Below, one piece after another: positions 1 to 5,633 of a stretch of 8,775 nt of DNA. The translations under genes and the position numbers were made by a program. This DNA comes from an uncultured Clostridia bacterium (GTDB lineage: Bacteria; Bacillota; Clostridia; Peptostreptococcales; Anaerovoracaceae): contig CAMNJG010000050.1 in NCBI GenBank assembly GCA_946541285.1, forward strand, positions 1 through 8,775. Direction: 5' to 3'. The notes below the pieces were generated by a model that was given only the letters and a program-made list of their open reading frames with translations, had not been told where the DNA came from and made no database searches. Position 1 is the first letter of the stretch, and each line of letters opens with the position of its first letter.

Positions 1-1
1 A

Positions 2-1180
2 ACAAAAGGAAAAAAGAAAATCAGACTGAAGCATCCGATCCGGTTTATGGTGATTATTTACTTTCTGATCCTGGCGATCCTGATTGGGATTGTGTACTTT
101 TTTCCATGGATGATGAATCAGATGGCGGAAGTCATGACTGTGGAATATGGAGATCTGAACAGTTCCCGGAAACAGACCTTTTATTTCATAAAGTACGAAA
201 CCGTTTATCTGTCGGATAAAAACGGGTATGCCGGTTATTCTTTCCGCGAAGGGAGCATGGTCAGGAAAGGTGTCAAGCCTGTAGAACTTGAAAAAGCAGA
301 AACGACAGACAGTACGGATTACAGCCTGTTTAACGCGAGGGTCAGTGCTTTTATCGCGGGAGGTTCCCTCCTGGGGGACATTGATGACGATGAGAAGCAG
401 AATCTGATCAATAAATTAAAAACAAAGAAACAGAAATCAGAAAACAGCGCGGAAAAACTGCAGCTGGATCTCGCGGTGATGAGTCTGAAAAACGCGGGGG
501 CCAATAGTCAGGAAGGTTCCCAGCATCTGCTGAAAAACGTCAGTCGTTCGGGAATTACAGGAAATTACCGGACAGAATCCTCCGGAGTGATCAGTTATAA
601 AGTAGATGGTTACGAAGCATCCCTTTCACCGTATACGATGAAATACCTGGACGAAGAAGAAGTTTCCAGGGTCGTCGGAGATGTCACGGAGCTTTTTGAC
701 GGAATTGTGACGAAGGGGGAACCGGTCTATAAAATTGTGGACAACCGCGAATGGTACGCAGTGACATGGATCAGCCGCCGGGACAGGGACAATTTTAAAA
801 AGGGCAATAAAGTTGTCCTGAAACTGTATGATGGAGATATGCCGGGTATCATTCAGGGGGTTTTCCGTCAGGACAGCAAATATCTGGTGATTGTGAAGTT
901 TGATTCCTATTACCGGAATATCGCGACACTCCGGAAAGAAAAGTGCCTGGTCGTAACTTCCAATGAAAGAGGACTGCTTGTCAGGAAATCCTTTATTACC
1001 ACAAAAGATGGCAGAAAGGGCGTGTACCTGGTCGATGTGACAGGGGAAGCGGAGTTTACCCCGATCAAGATTATCGCGGAAGACGGGGCCTACGCGCTTG
1101 TCGAAGCCGGATCTTTTACAGAGGATGATGAAACCTACAGCACGATCAATGTTTATGATGAGATCAAAAAAATCAAATAA
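2..1180 (+). CDS. HlyD-like membrane-anchored adaptor protein, 5' partial
   Basis: This looks like the HlyD-family 'efflux adaptor' protein often found next to yggS in Lachnospiraceae. One N-terminal membrane anchor is followed by an extracytoplasmic domain, and the transport partner is not in the window. The first ATG is at 47, but the same frame is open to the left edge. It reads a strongly basic stretch (TKGKKKIRLKHPIRF) just before the hydrophobic segment, which fits the positive-inside rule. There is no good ribosome binding site before 47, so the true start is probably upstream of the window. Counting from ATG 47: transmembrane segment about 2-20, a lysine/glutamate-rich probable helical stretch about 112-150, and a half-lipoyl-like region near SSGVISYKVDGYE (about 178-190). 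A beta-rich module containing GEPVYKIVDNREWYAV (about 224-239) follows. The family name rests on these motifs and the neighbours; a specific substrate cannot be assigned. It ends 54 bases before the preferred yggS start. Confidence 0.72.
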   Translation, partial: TKGKKKIRLKHPIRFMVIIYFLILAILIGIVYFFPWMMNQMAEVMTVEYGDLNSSRKQTFYFIKYETVYLSDKNGYAGYSFREGSMVRKGVKPVELEKAETTDSTDYSLFNARVSAFIAGGSLLGDIDDDEKQNLINKLKTKKQKSENSAEKLQLDLAVMSLKNAGANSQEGSQHLLKNVSRSGITGNYRTESSGVISYKVDGYEASLSPYTMKYLDEEEVSRVVGDVTELFDGIVTKGEPVYKIVDNREWYAVTWISRRDRDNFKKGNKVVLKLYDGDMPGIIQGVFRQDSKYLVIVKFDSYYRNIATLRKEKCLVVTSNERGLLVRKSFITTKDGRKGVYLVDVTGEAEFTPIKIIAEDGAYALVEAGSFTEDDETYSTINVYDEIKKIK

Positions 1181-1213
1181 GAAACGGGCTCAGTGTATAA
1201 AAAAACCGTTTCT
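1180..1213 (+). other. Inverted repeat between the HlyD-like gene and yggS
   Basis: AGAAACGG (1180-1187) is perfectly complementary to CCGTTTCT (1206-1213), giving an 8-bp stem with an 18-base A-rich loop. It begins at the last base of the upstream stop codon and ends seven bases before the AGAGG ribosome binding site of yggS. No T-run follows, so it is not a classical terminator. It could be an mRNA-stabilising or processing hairpin within the operon. It would also bury the upstream GTG at 1193, which argues against that codon being the yggS start. Confidence 0.45.
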
Positions 1214-1234
1214 GAGGAACAGAGGTATGGAATA

Positions 1235-1927
1235 ATGGGGAAAATCGCTGAAAATATCCGGATGATTGAAGCCGAAAAAGCAGCGGCAGCAGAAAGAACC
1301 GGGAGAGATCCGTCGGAGATTCTGCTCTGCGCTGTGACCAAGACTCATCCGCCCGAAATGATCAATGAAGCCATTGAAGCCGGTATTACGGATATCGGAG
1401 AAAATAAAGTGCAGGAAATTCTGGACAAATTTGATAAAGTACAAAAAGTTCGATGGCATATGATTGGACATTTGCAGACTAATAAGGTAAAATATATTAT
1501 AGACAAAGTGTGCATGATTCATTCTGTAGAATCTTTCAGGCTGGCCAGAGAGATCGACCGGCGGGCAGCCCTGCACGACCTGGTGATGGATATTCTTATT
1601 GAAGTCAATACAGCAGGAGATGAGGCCAAGTACGGAGTCGCTCCGGAAGAAACGGAAGCTCTGATTGTCCGGATTCTGGAAGAGTGCCCGCATATAAGAA
1701 TCAGAGGGCTGATGACGATTGCTCCTTATGTGGAGGATCCCGAAGAAGTCCGTCCGTATTTCCGGAAAACGCGGGAGCTTTATAACAGGCTGTCTCTGAT
1801 CAACGATCCACATCTTGATTTTCGTTATCTTTCAATGGGGATGTCAAATGACAGAGTGGTCGCGGTCGAAGAAGGTTCTACATTGATACGTGTTGGCTCC
1901 GCCATTTTTGGGGCCAGAAATTATTAG
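1235..1927 (+). CDS. yggS: YggS/YlmE family pyridoxal phosphate-binding protein
   Basis: This is a cytosolic PLP-binding protein of the YggS/PLPBP family, thought to keep vitamin B6 and amino/keto-acid pools in balance; no catalytic reaction is established for the family. From ATG 1235 it is 230 residues, the usual family length. The PLP-linking lysine is K36 in AVTKTHPP, the same position as in E. coli YggS. Other family motifs are GENKVQE, WHMIGHLQTNKVK, RGLMTIAPY, the phosphate-binding LSMGMSNDRVVAVEEGSTL, and RVGSAIFGARNY at the C-terminus. The frame is open up to a GTG at 1193, but ATG 1235 is preferred. It has AGAGG nine bases upstream, matches family length, and avoids a hairpin over the GTG. 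It lies upstream of sepF, as ylmE does in B. subtilis and many Gram-positives, which links it to the division cluster. Confidence 0.95.
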   Translation: MGKIAENIRMIEAEKAAAAERTGRDPSEILLCAVTKTHPPEMINEAIEAGITDIGENKVQEILDKFDKVQKVRWHMIGHLQTNKVKYIIDKVCMIHSVESFRLAREIDRRAALHDLVMDILIEVNTAGDEAKYGVAPEETEALIVRILEECPHIRIRGLMTIAPYVEDPEEVRPYFRKTRELYNRLSLINDPHLDFRYLSMGMSNDRVVAVEEGSTLIRVGSAIFGARNY

Positions 1928-2097
1928 AGAATGGAAAAGCCACATAGTGGGACTGTCATCGTCGAGTATTCACCTTTCAGGCGAAGATCAGTCATCAGTG
2001 GCCCTGAAACATGGTATTGGCACGGATTGCTGTCAGCGGGGAACATGAACAGCAGTTCTGTCTTGAACAGGGGAGCCGGGAGGAGGATACAGGTTCA
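1928..2097 (+). other. Long structured leader upstream of sepF
   Basis: These 170 bases between yggS and sepF hold no convincing gene. They contain several inverted repeats: TTTCAGG (1975-1981) with CCTGAAA (2003-2009), TGCTGT (2028-2033) with ACAGCA (2049-2054), and an alternative GAAC/GTTC pairing (2047-2050 with 2055-2058) that overlaps the second stem. The sepF ribosome binding site GGGAGGAGG (2078-2086) is at the end. I see no sigma-A promoter of reasonable quality and no riboswitch class I can name. The stems are short and could be chance, so this is a weak call for a structured 5' leader. Confidence 0.3.
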
Positions 2098-2649
2098 ATG
2101 GCGGATGGAATATTTGATAAAGTGAAAAGAGTGATTGGGATTGATGACGAAGAGCCTGATCAGGAAGAATTGGAAGATACAAACTATGATTCGCCCGTGA
2201 ACAGGGGCGAACAGCAGCCGCAGCCGGTTCCGAATTACACGCAGAAAGGCGGCAGTAATGATTTTGTTGCCCCGCCACCAAGGGTGGAGACAGGTAAGGT
2301 AGTCAGCATGCAGAGCGCGTCTGCCACTGTGGCCGCAAAAAAACAGCAGTGGAAGATGCTGATCACAGAACCAAAGGATTTTGATGACTGTCCGGGAATG
2401 GTGGATTCGCTGCTTGAAAGCAAACCGCTGATTATTAATCTCGAGAAGCTGGAGCGTGAAAAGGCCCGCAAGATTTTTGATTTCCTCAGTGGCGCGATTT
2501 ACGCAATTGGCGGAAGGGTACAGAAGGTATCCGAAAATATCTTTGTTTTCGCTCCAGGCAATGTGGACATTCTGCTTTCACCGAATGGAGCCAGAGGCAG
2601 AAACTCATCAGACAATATCTACATGTATGACGCGCCGTGGCGTAATTGA
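2098..2649 (+). CDS. sepF: Cell division protein SepF
   Basis: SepF binds the membrane through an N-terminal amphipathic helix, polymerises, and tethers and aligns FtsZ filaments at the division septum. The 183-residue product shows all three parts. Residues 1-15 (MADGIFDKVKRVIGI) form the probable membrane-binding helix. Residues about 16-85 are a variable acidic/proline-glutamine linker. Residues about 86-167 are the conserved SepF core (WKMLITEPKDFDD, KPLIINLEKL, DFLSGAIYAIGGRVQKV, IFVFAP). The glycines in FLSGAIYAIGG are the family's polymerisation/dimer-interface region. The frame is open 29 codons further upstream to an ATG at 2011. ATG 2098 is chosen because it gives the standard N-terminal helix and has GGGAGGAGG at 2078-2086. 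Its position after yggS and before yggT is classic dcw-flanking synteny. Confidence 0.95.
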   Translation: MADGIFDKVKRVIGIDDEEPDQEELEDTNYDSPVNRGEQQPQPVPNYTQKGGSNDFVAPPPRVETGKVVSMQSASATVAAKKQQWKMLITEPKDFDDCPGMVDSLLESKPLIINLEKLEREKARKIFDFLSGAIYAIGGRVQKVSENIFVFAPGNVDILLSPNGARGRNSSDNIYMYDAPWRN

Positions 2650-2662
2650 TGAGGGGTAATCC

Positions 2663-2947
2663 ATGATACTGATGCTCCTTGTACGTGCCATTAATCTCTT
2701 CAGCGATATCATTGTGATGCTGATCTGTGCCAGTGCCGTGATGAGCTGGTTTACCCGGTCCTTTGGTCCGGGCCTGTGGAAGATCTACCATTTTATTCAG
2801 AGCGTGACAGAACCGCTGGTTCGTCCGTTCCGCAATCTTCTGTGGAAGTTTTCCTCACAGATGGGGATTGATTTTTCACCGATTCTCGCGATCCTTGCGG
2901 TCCAGTTTGTGGCGAGGCTGCTGACGCGCGTCCTCATCACGATATAG
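2663..2947 (+). CDS. YggT/YlmG family small membrane protein
   Basis: This is a 94-residue integral membrane protein of the YggT/YlmG family. Homologues are linked genetically to division and membrane organisation, but the molecular role is not settled. Two hydrophobic segments are visible, about 1-29 and 70-93. They are joined by a loop with the family signature TEPLVRPFR (49-57), and GIDFSPILAILAV (68-80) opens the second segment. Both ends fit the family length. The start has GAGGGG six bases upstream, and the gene begins 13 bases after the sepF stop, so the two are very probably co-transcribed. The next gene in B. subtilis would be ylmH; here the following 147 bases are non-coding. Confidence 0.92.
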   Translation: MILMLLVRAINLFSDIIVMLICASAVMSWFTRSFGPGLWKIYHFIQSVTEPLVRPFRNLLWKFSSQMGIDFSPILAILAVQFVARLLTRVLITI

Positions 2948-2953
2948 TGTATA

Positions 2954-3005
2954 TCTGACAGACTCGAATCTCCGGGTTCCCTATACCGGCAGAGTCTGTA
3001 TCAGA
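2954..3005 (+). other. Large imperfect hairpin after yggT
   Basis: TCTGA plus CAGACTC (2954-2965) pairs with GAGTCTG plus TCAGA (2992-2998 and 3001-3005). This gives a 12-bp stem with a two-base bulge (TA, 2999-3000). Within the loop, CCGG at 2972-2975 can pair with CCGG at 2986-2989. It starts seven bases after the yggT stop. No T-run follows, so it is not a standard intrinsic terminator; it could be a processing or stabilising hairpin, or a scar of the deletion discussed in the findings. Confidence 0.5.
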
Positions 3006-3017
3006 CATCAGAAAATC

Positions 3018-3031
3018 CCGGCTCATGCCGG
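3018..3031 (+). other. Short GC-rich hairpin upstream of lspA
   Basis: CCGGC (3018-3022) and GCCGG (3027-3031) form a 5-bp stem with a TCAT tetraloop. The GCCGG arm could instead pair with CCGGC at 2986-2990 inside the preceding hairpin, so the two structures may compete. The function is unknown. Confidence 0.35.
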
Positions 3032-3036
3032 ATGCG

Positions 3037-3065
3037 GGGCGTTGCTTTCAGAGTGCGCCCTTTTT
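3037..3065 (+). terminator. Weak terminator-like hairpin upstream of lspA
   Basis: GGGCG (3037-3041) pairs with CGCCC (3056-3060) across a 14-base loop and is followed directly by five T residues (3061-3065). The stem is short and the loop long, so it would be leaky. It lies 29 bases before the lspA start codon, and I see no promoter between it and lspA. It therefore looks more like a partial terminator or attenuator inside the operon than an operon end. Confidence 0.4.
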
Positions 3066-3094
3066 GAAGTTAAAGAAAAATACCAGGAGAAACC

Positions 3095-3553
3095 ATGTTT
3101 TATATCATCGCCATGATCGGTCTGGCTTTGTTTGACCAGATCACAAAATTCATTGTACTGAGAAGCCCCGGAATGGGAGGACAGACAGAACTGATCAGCA
3201 ACTTCCTGTATGTGAACGTGATCAAGAATAACGGTGTCGCGTTTGGCATGCTGGGGAATACGCAGAACTTTATTATCGCGCTGACTTCTTTTCTGACAGG
3301 TGCGATTCTGGCCTATATCCTGCTGAAACGGGGACAGCAGCGCAGGCTGATACTGATTCCGCTCACGATGATCGCCGGGGGCGCGCTGGGCAATCTGATT
3401 GACCGGATCCGCCTGGGACACGTTACCGATTTTATCGATGTCCATTTCTGGCCATATATTTTTAATGTAGCGGATATCTGTGTCGTGGCAGGTTGTGTCG
3501 TTCTTTTACTCGCGGTCCTGTTCCCGGCGCTGGGATCCCGTCGGAAAAAGTAG
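3095..3553 (+). CDS. lspA: Lipoprotein signal peptidase (signal peptidase II)
   Basis: LspA is the membrane aspartyl protease that removes the signal peptide from diacylglyceryl-prolipoproteins. The 152-residue length is standard. Four hydrophobic segments are visible at about 1-22, 57-78, 84-103 and 123-146. The family motifs are present: DQITK (14-18), NNGVAFG (45-51), GGALGNLIDR (95-104), GHVTDFIDVHFWP (108-120) and FNVADICVVAG (123-133). By comparison with characterised LspA, the catalytic aspartates should be D112 and D127. The ATG is preceded by AGGAGA at 3085-3090. In B. subtilis lspA is separated from ylmG by ylmH, divIVA, ileS and ylyA. Here it follows yggT after a short structured gap, and is followed by the RluD-type gene as in B. 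subtilis. Confidence 0.96.
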   Translation: MFYIIAMIGLALFDQITKFIVLRSPGMGGQTELISNFLYVNVIKNNGVAFGMLGNTQNFIIALTSFLTGAILAYILLKRGQQRRLILIPLTMIAGGALGNLIDRIRLGHVTDFIDVHFWPYIFNVADICVVAGCVVLLLAVLFPALGSRRKK

Positions 3554-3606
3554 GCTTCCGGATGAAAGATTTTTTGGGATTGCCGGATGAAAACCGGAGT
3601 TCCGGG

Positions 3607-4554
3607 ATGACAGAACCGGAAGATGTCCGTATTGTAGACATCCGGGAATCAGAAGAAGGGAAACGTCTGGACGCCGTTCTCGCCGGACGACTGGAGGGAA
3701 TGACCCGGAGTCATGTGCAGAAGCTGATCGAAGAAGGGCATGTCTGCTCGGATCATCAGCGGAAGGCAGTAAAAAACTACCGGGTGAAAAAAGATGACCG
3801 GTTCCGTGTCACAATCCCTTCTCCTGAGCTTCTGGAAGTCTCTCCGGAGGAAATTCCACTGGAAATCGTGTATGAGGATGAGGACCTTCTTGTTGTCAAT
3901 AAGCCGCAGGGAATGGTGGTTCATCCCGCGCCGGGAAATGAAACCGGAACGCTGGTCAACGCGTTAATGTTTCACTGCCGGGGACAGCTTTCCTCGATTA
4001 ACGGAGTGATCCGTCCGGGGATTGTCCACAGAATTGACAAAGATACCAGCGGCCTGCTGGTAGTGGCCAAAAATGACCGGGCGCATGCGGGACTGGCGGA
4101 ACAGTTTGAAGTACACAGCATTCAGCGGATTTACTGCGCAGTGGTTTATCATAATATCCGTCAGGATCACGGTACAGTCGAGGGGAATATCGGCAGGCAC
4201 CCGAAAGACCGGAAAAAAATGGCGGTGGTTCCTTCCGACAGGGGGAAACGGGCTGTGACACATTACAGAGTGATGGGACGGACGGGTCGTTTTACTGCGG
4301 TAGAATGCCGTCTGGAGACAGGAAGGACGCATCAGATCCGTGTTCATATGGCACATATTGGTCATCCTCTGCTGGGGGATCCGCTTTACGGACCTTCCAG
4401 AAATCCTTTTGGCTTCCGGGGGCAGATCCTTCACGCGCGGGATCTGGGCTTCCTTCATCCTGTCAGCGGGCAGCCTCTTTTTTTTACCAGTCCGTTGCCG
4501 GAACATTTTCAGAAAGCGCTGGAACTGACAGGACTGAGCCTGGAAGAAACGTGA
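3607..4554 (+). CDS. RluA/RluD family 23S rRNA pseudouridine synthase
   Basis: This enzyme isomerises uridine to pseudouridine in rRNA; RluD-type members act on 23S helix 69. From ATG 3607 it is 315 residues. An N-terminal S4 RNA-binding domain (about 18-75, with RLDAVLAGRLEGMTRSHVQKLIEEG) precedes the catalytic PsuS domain (about 85-300). The catalytic aspartate is D144 in HRIDKDTSGLLVV. RLETGRTHQIRVHMAHIGHPLLGDPLYG is the conserved uridine-binding/core region, shown here by its key residues only. Start choice: ATG 3607 has GGAG at 3596-3599 with a 7-base spacer and begins where family members begin. ATG 3562 (15 codons longer, only AGG upstream) is a real alternative, eight bases after the lspA stop. 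The order matches lspA-ylyB of B. subtilis. The gene ends 24 bases before the operon terminator. Confidence 0.93.
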   Translation: MTEPEDVRIVDIRESEEGKRLDAVLAGRLEGMTRSHVQKLIEEGHVCSDHQRKAVKNYRVKKDDRFRVTIPSPELLEVSPEEIPLEIVYEDEDLLVVNKPQGMVVHPAPGNETGTLVNALMFHCRGQLSSINGVIRPGIVHRIDKDTSGLLVVAKNDRAHAGLAEQFEVHSIQRIYCAVVYHNIRQDHGTVEGNIGRHPKDRKKMAVVPSDRGKRAVTHYRVMGRTGRFTAVECRLETGRTHQIRVHMAHIGHPLLGDPLYGPSRNPFGFRGQILHARDLGFLHPVSGQPLFFTSPLPEHFQKALELTGLSLEET

Positions 4555-4578
4555 TTCGGATACAGTAAACTGACAGAC

Positions 4579-4616
4579 AGCCGGATTTCTCTGACAGAGG
4601 ATCCGGCTTCTTTTTT
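4579..4616 (+). terminator. Strong intrinsic terminator of the yggS-sepF-lspA cluster
   Basis: AGCCGGAT (4579-4586) pairs perfectly with ATCCGGCT (4601-4608). The stem encloses CTCT/AGAG, which can extend it, and TTCTTTTTT follows immediately. It lies 24 bases after the pseudouridine synthase stop codon and just before the promoter of the next gene, so it separates the two transcription units. Confidence 0.9.
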
Positions 4617-4624
4617 ATCCGGAC

Positions 4625-4653
4625 TTTACAATATATGTAAAATATAGTAGAAT
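4625..4653 (+). promoter_or_regulatory. Sigma-A-type promoter for the DUF5688 gene
   Basis: TTTACA (4625-4630) and TAGAAT (4648-4653) are separated by exactly 17 bases, each matching the consensus at five of six positions. The region between is AT-rich. It begins nine bases after the terminator T-run and lies 30 bases before the start codon. AAAGGAGG (4671-4678) is a near-perfect ribosome binding site, so this gene appears to be an independent and potentially well-expressed unit. Confidence 0.75.
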
Positions 4654-4682
4654 AAAGAAAAAACGGTGATAAAGGAGGAGAT

Positions 4683-5633
4683 ATGAATTATCAGGAATTT
4701 GAAGCGAAGCTCCTGGAAGAGCTGAGAAAAATGAATGAAAACAATGTCGTGATCAGACCGGTTCTGAAAAATAACGGGATTAAGCGGAATGCGGTAAATA
4801 TTCTGAAAACGGATGAAATCTGCACCCCGAATGTGTATGTCGATTCTGTCTACCGGTTTTTCTGTGAATTTCATCTGACGATTCGCCAGGCCGCGGAGTA
4901 TGTAGTGCATGTATATGAACGGATGGCTGATGAAATCAGAAACGGTTGTGATATGAACGAGTCGCTGACCGATTACGGACATATCCGTGACCGACTGACG
5001 ATAAGGATGGTGAACAGGGAACAGAACAGGATTCTCCTGGAGCGGGAGGTGGTCAGTATTCCATTCCTGGACCTGGCAGGGATATTCTGTATAGTGGACA
5101 GTCTGGAACAGATGAATATGGAAATGAAGGTAACGAAAGGGCTGATGAAGGTATGGGGGACCGGCATTGAGGAACTGCGGGAAACGGCACTGAGGAATCT
5201 CGCGCTCCGGGGAGGTTTCCAGCTGCGCGATATCCGTGAAATCATCGCGGAAGCCGGTTCCAGGGAATTCCCGCAGGAGGAGGCGGAACGAGAGGCATAT
5301 ATGTATGTGCTGACCGATGGCAGTATGAGAAATGGTCCGGCCGTGATGTTTCTTCCGGAACTTCTGCGCGGATTCGCGGAGTTCCTGGGAGACGATCTCC
5401 TGCTTCTGCCTTCCTCGATCCATGAGCTGATTGTGCTCAGGGCATCCGGCGCGGACCCCGGGGAGCTGAAGAGGATTGTCAGGGAAATCAATGAAGCTGT
5501 CGTTGATTCGGAGGAAATCCTTGGAGATCATATTTATCAATACAGCCGCGGACAGTCAGAAGTGACTGTCGCGGCTGAAGGTGAGAATGCCGGAAATGCC
5601 GGAGGGCATCAGGCAGGCTATTCGGAAAGATAG
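4683..5633 (+). CDS. DUF5688 family protein of unknown function
   Basis: I recognise this 316-residue protein as a DUF5688 family member, a soluble protein common and often multicopy in Lachnospiraceae; its function is unknown. Matching signatures: an N-terminal acidic helix, then VIRPVLKNNGIKRNAVNI (about 23-40); CTPNVYVDSVY (47-57) at the place of the family's PTIYL segment; and MVNREQNR/IPFLDLAGIF (109-135). MKVWGTGIEELRETAL (155-170), YVLTDGSMRNGPAVMF (208-223), LLPSSIHELIVL (241-252) and VREINEAVVDSEEILGDHIYQYS (shown in part, about 266-288) complete the pattern. There is no signal peptide, transmembrane segment or recognisable catalytic motif. The last 25 residues (G/A/E-rich) are probably disordered. 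They are encoded over a strong hairpin and overlap the stop of the convergent LtaS-like gene. It has its own promoter and a strong ribosome binding site. Confidence 0.9.
   Translation: MNYQEFEAKLLEELRKMNENNVVIRPVLKNNGIKRNAVNILKTDEICTPNVYVDSVYRFFCEFHLTIRQAAEYVVHVYERMADEIRNGCDMNESLTDYGHIRDRLTIRMVNREQNRILLEREVVSIPFLDLAGIFCIVDSLEQMNMEMKVTKGLMKVWGTGIEELRETALRNLALRGGFQLRDIREIIAEAGSREFPQEEAEREAYMYVLTDGSMRNGPAVMFLPELLRGFAEFLGDDLLLLPSSIHELIVLRASGADPGELKRIVREINEAVVDSEEILGDHIYQYSRGQSEVTVAAEGENAGNAGGHQAGYSER
5543..5577. other. Strong hairpin in the convergent gene ends
   Basis: CAGCCGCGGACAGTCA (5543-5558) pairs with TGACTGTCGCGGCTG (5563-5577). This makes 15 base pairs with a single bulged G and a GAAG loop (CTTC on the other strand). 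On the + strand it lies inside the DUF5688 coding sequence, 54 bases before the stop codon. On the - strand it begins 40 bases downstream of the LtaS-like stop codon, so it is a 3'-UTR hairpin for that transcript. The sequence that follows on the - strand (TATTGATAAATATG) is AT-rich but has no true T-run. The likely role is transcript 3'-end protection or inefficient termination of the - strand gene. Confidence 0.6.

Noticed and set aside
1193..1234. GTG 1193 as the start of yggS, adding 14 residues.
   Set aside because: It lies in a hairpin loop, lacks a Shine-Dalgarno at good spacing and makes the protein longer than usual. ATG 1235 puts the PLP lysine at position 36, as in E. coli.
1190..1813. 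A 207-codon open frame on the - strand opposite yggS.
   Set aside because: The + strand YggS has unambiguous conserved motifs; the antisense product is His/Phe/Arg-rich and has no recognisable domain.
2011..2097. A 29-codon upstream extension of sepF from ATG 2011.
   Set aside because: It has no ribosome binding site near it and no resemblance to SepF N-termini. ATG 2098 gives the expected membrane-binding helix and has GGGAGGAGG upstream.
3493..3606. A longer pseudouridine synthase starting at 3493, inside lspA.
   Set aside because: The first 20 or so codons overlap the lspA C-terminus out of frame and read as non-family sequence. Starts at 3607 (preferred) or 3562 are more credible.
4626..5540. 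A 304-codon open frame on the - strand opposite the DUF5688 gene.
   Set aside because: It is a shadow: the + strand frame has a promoter, a strong ribosome binding site and clear family signatures, while this frame's protein resembles nothing known to me.
5543..5577. The strong hairpin as a + strand intrinsic terminator for the DUF5688 gene.
   Set aside because: It lies before the stop codon and is not followed by T residues on the + strand, so termination there would truncate the message.
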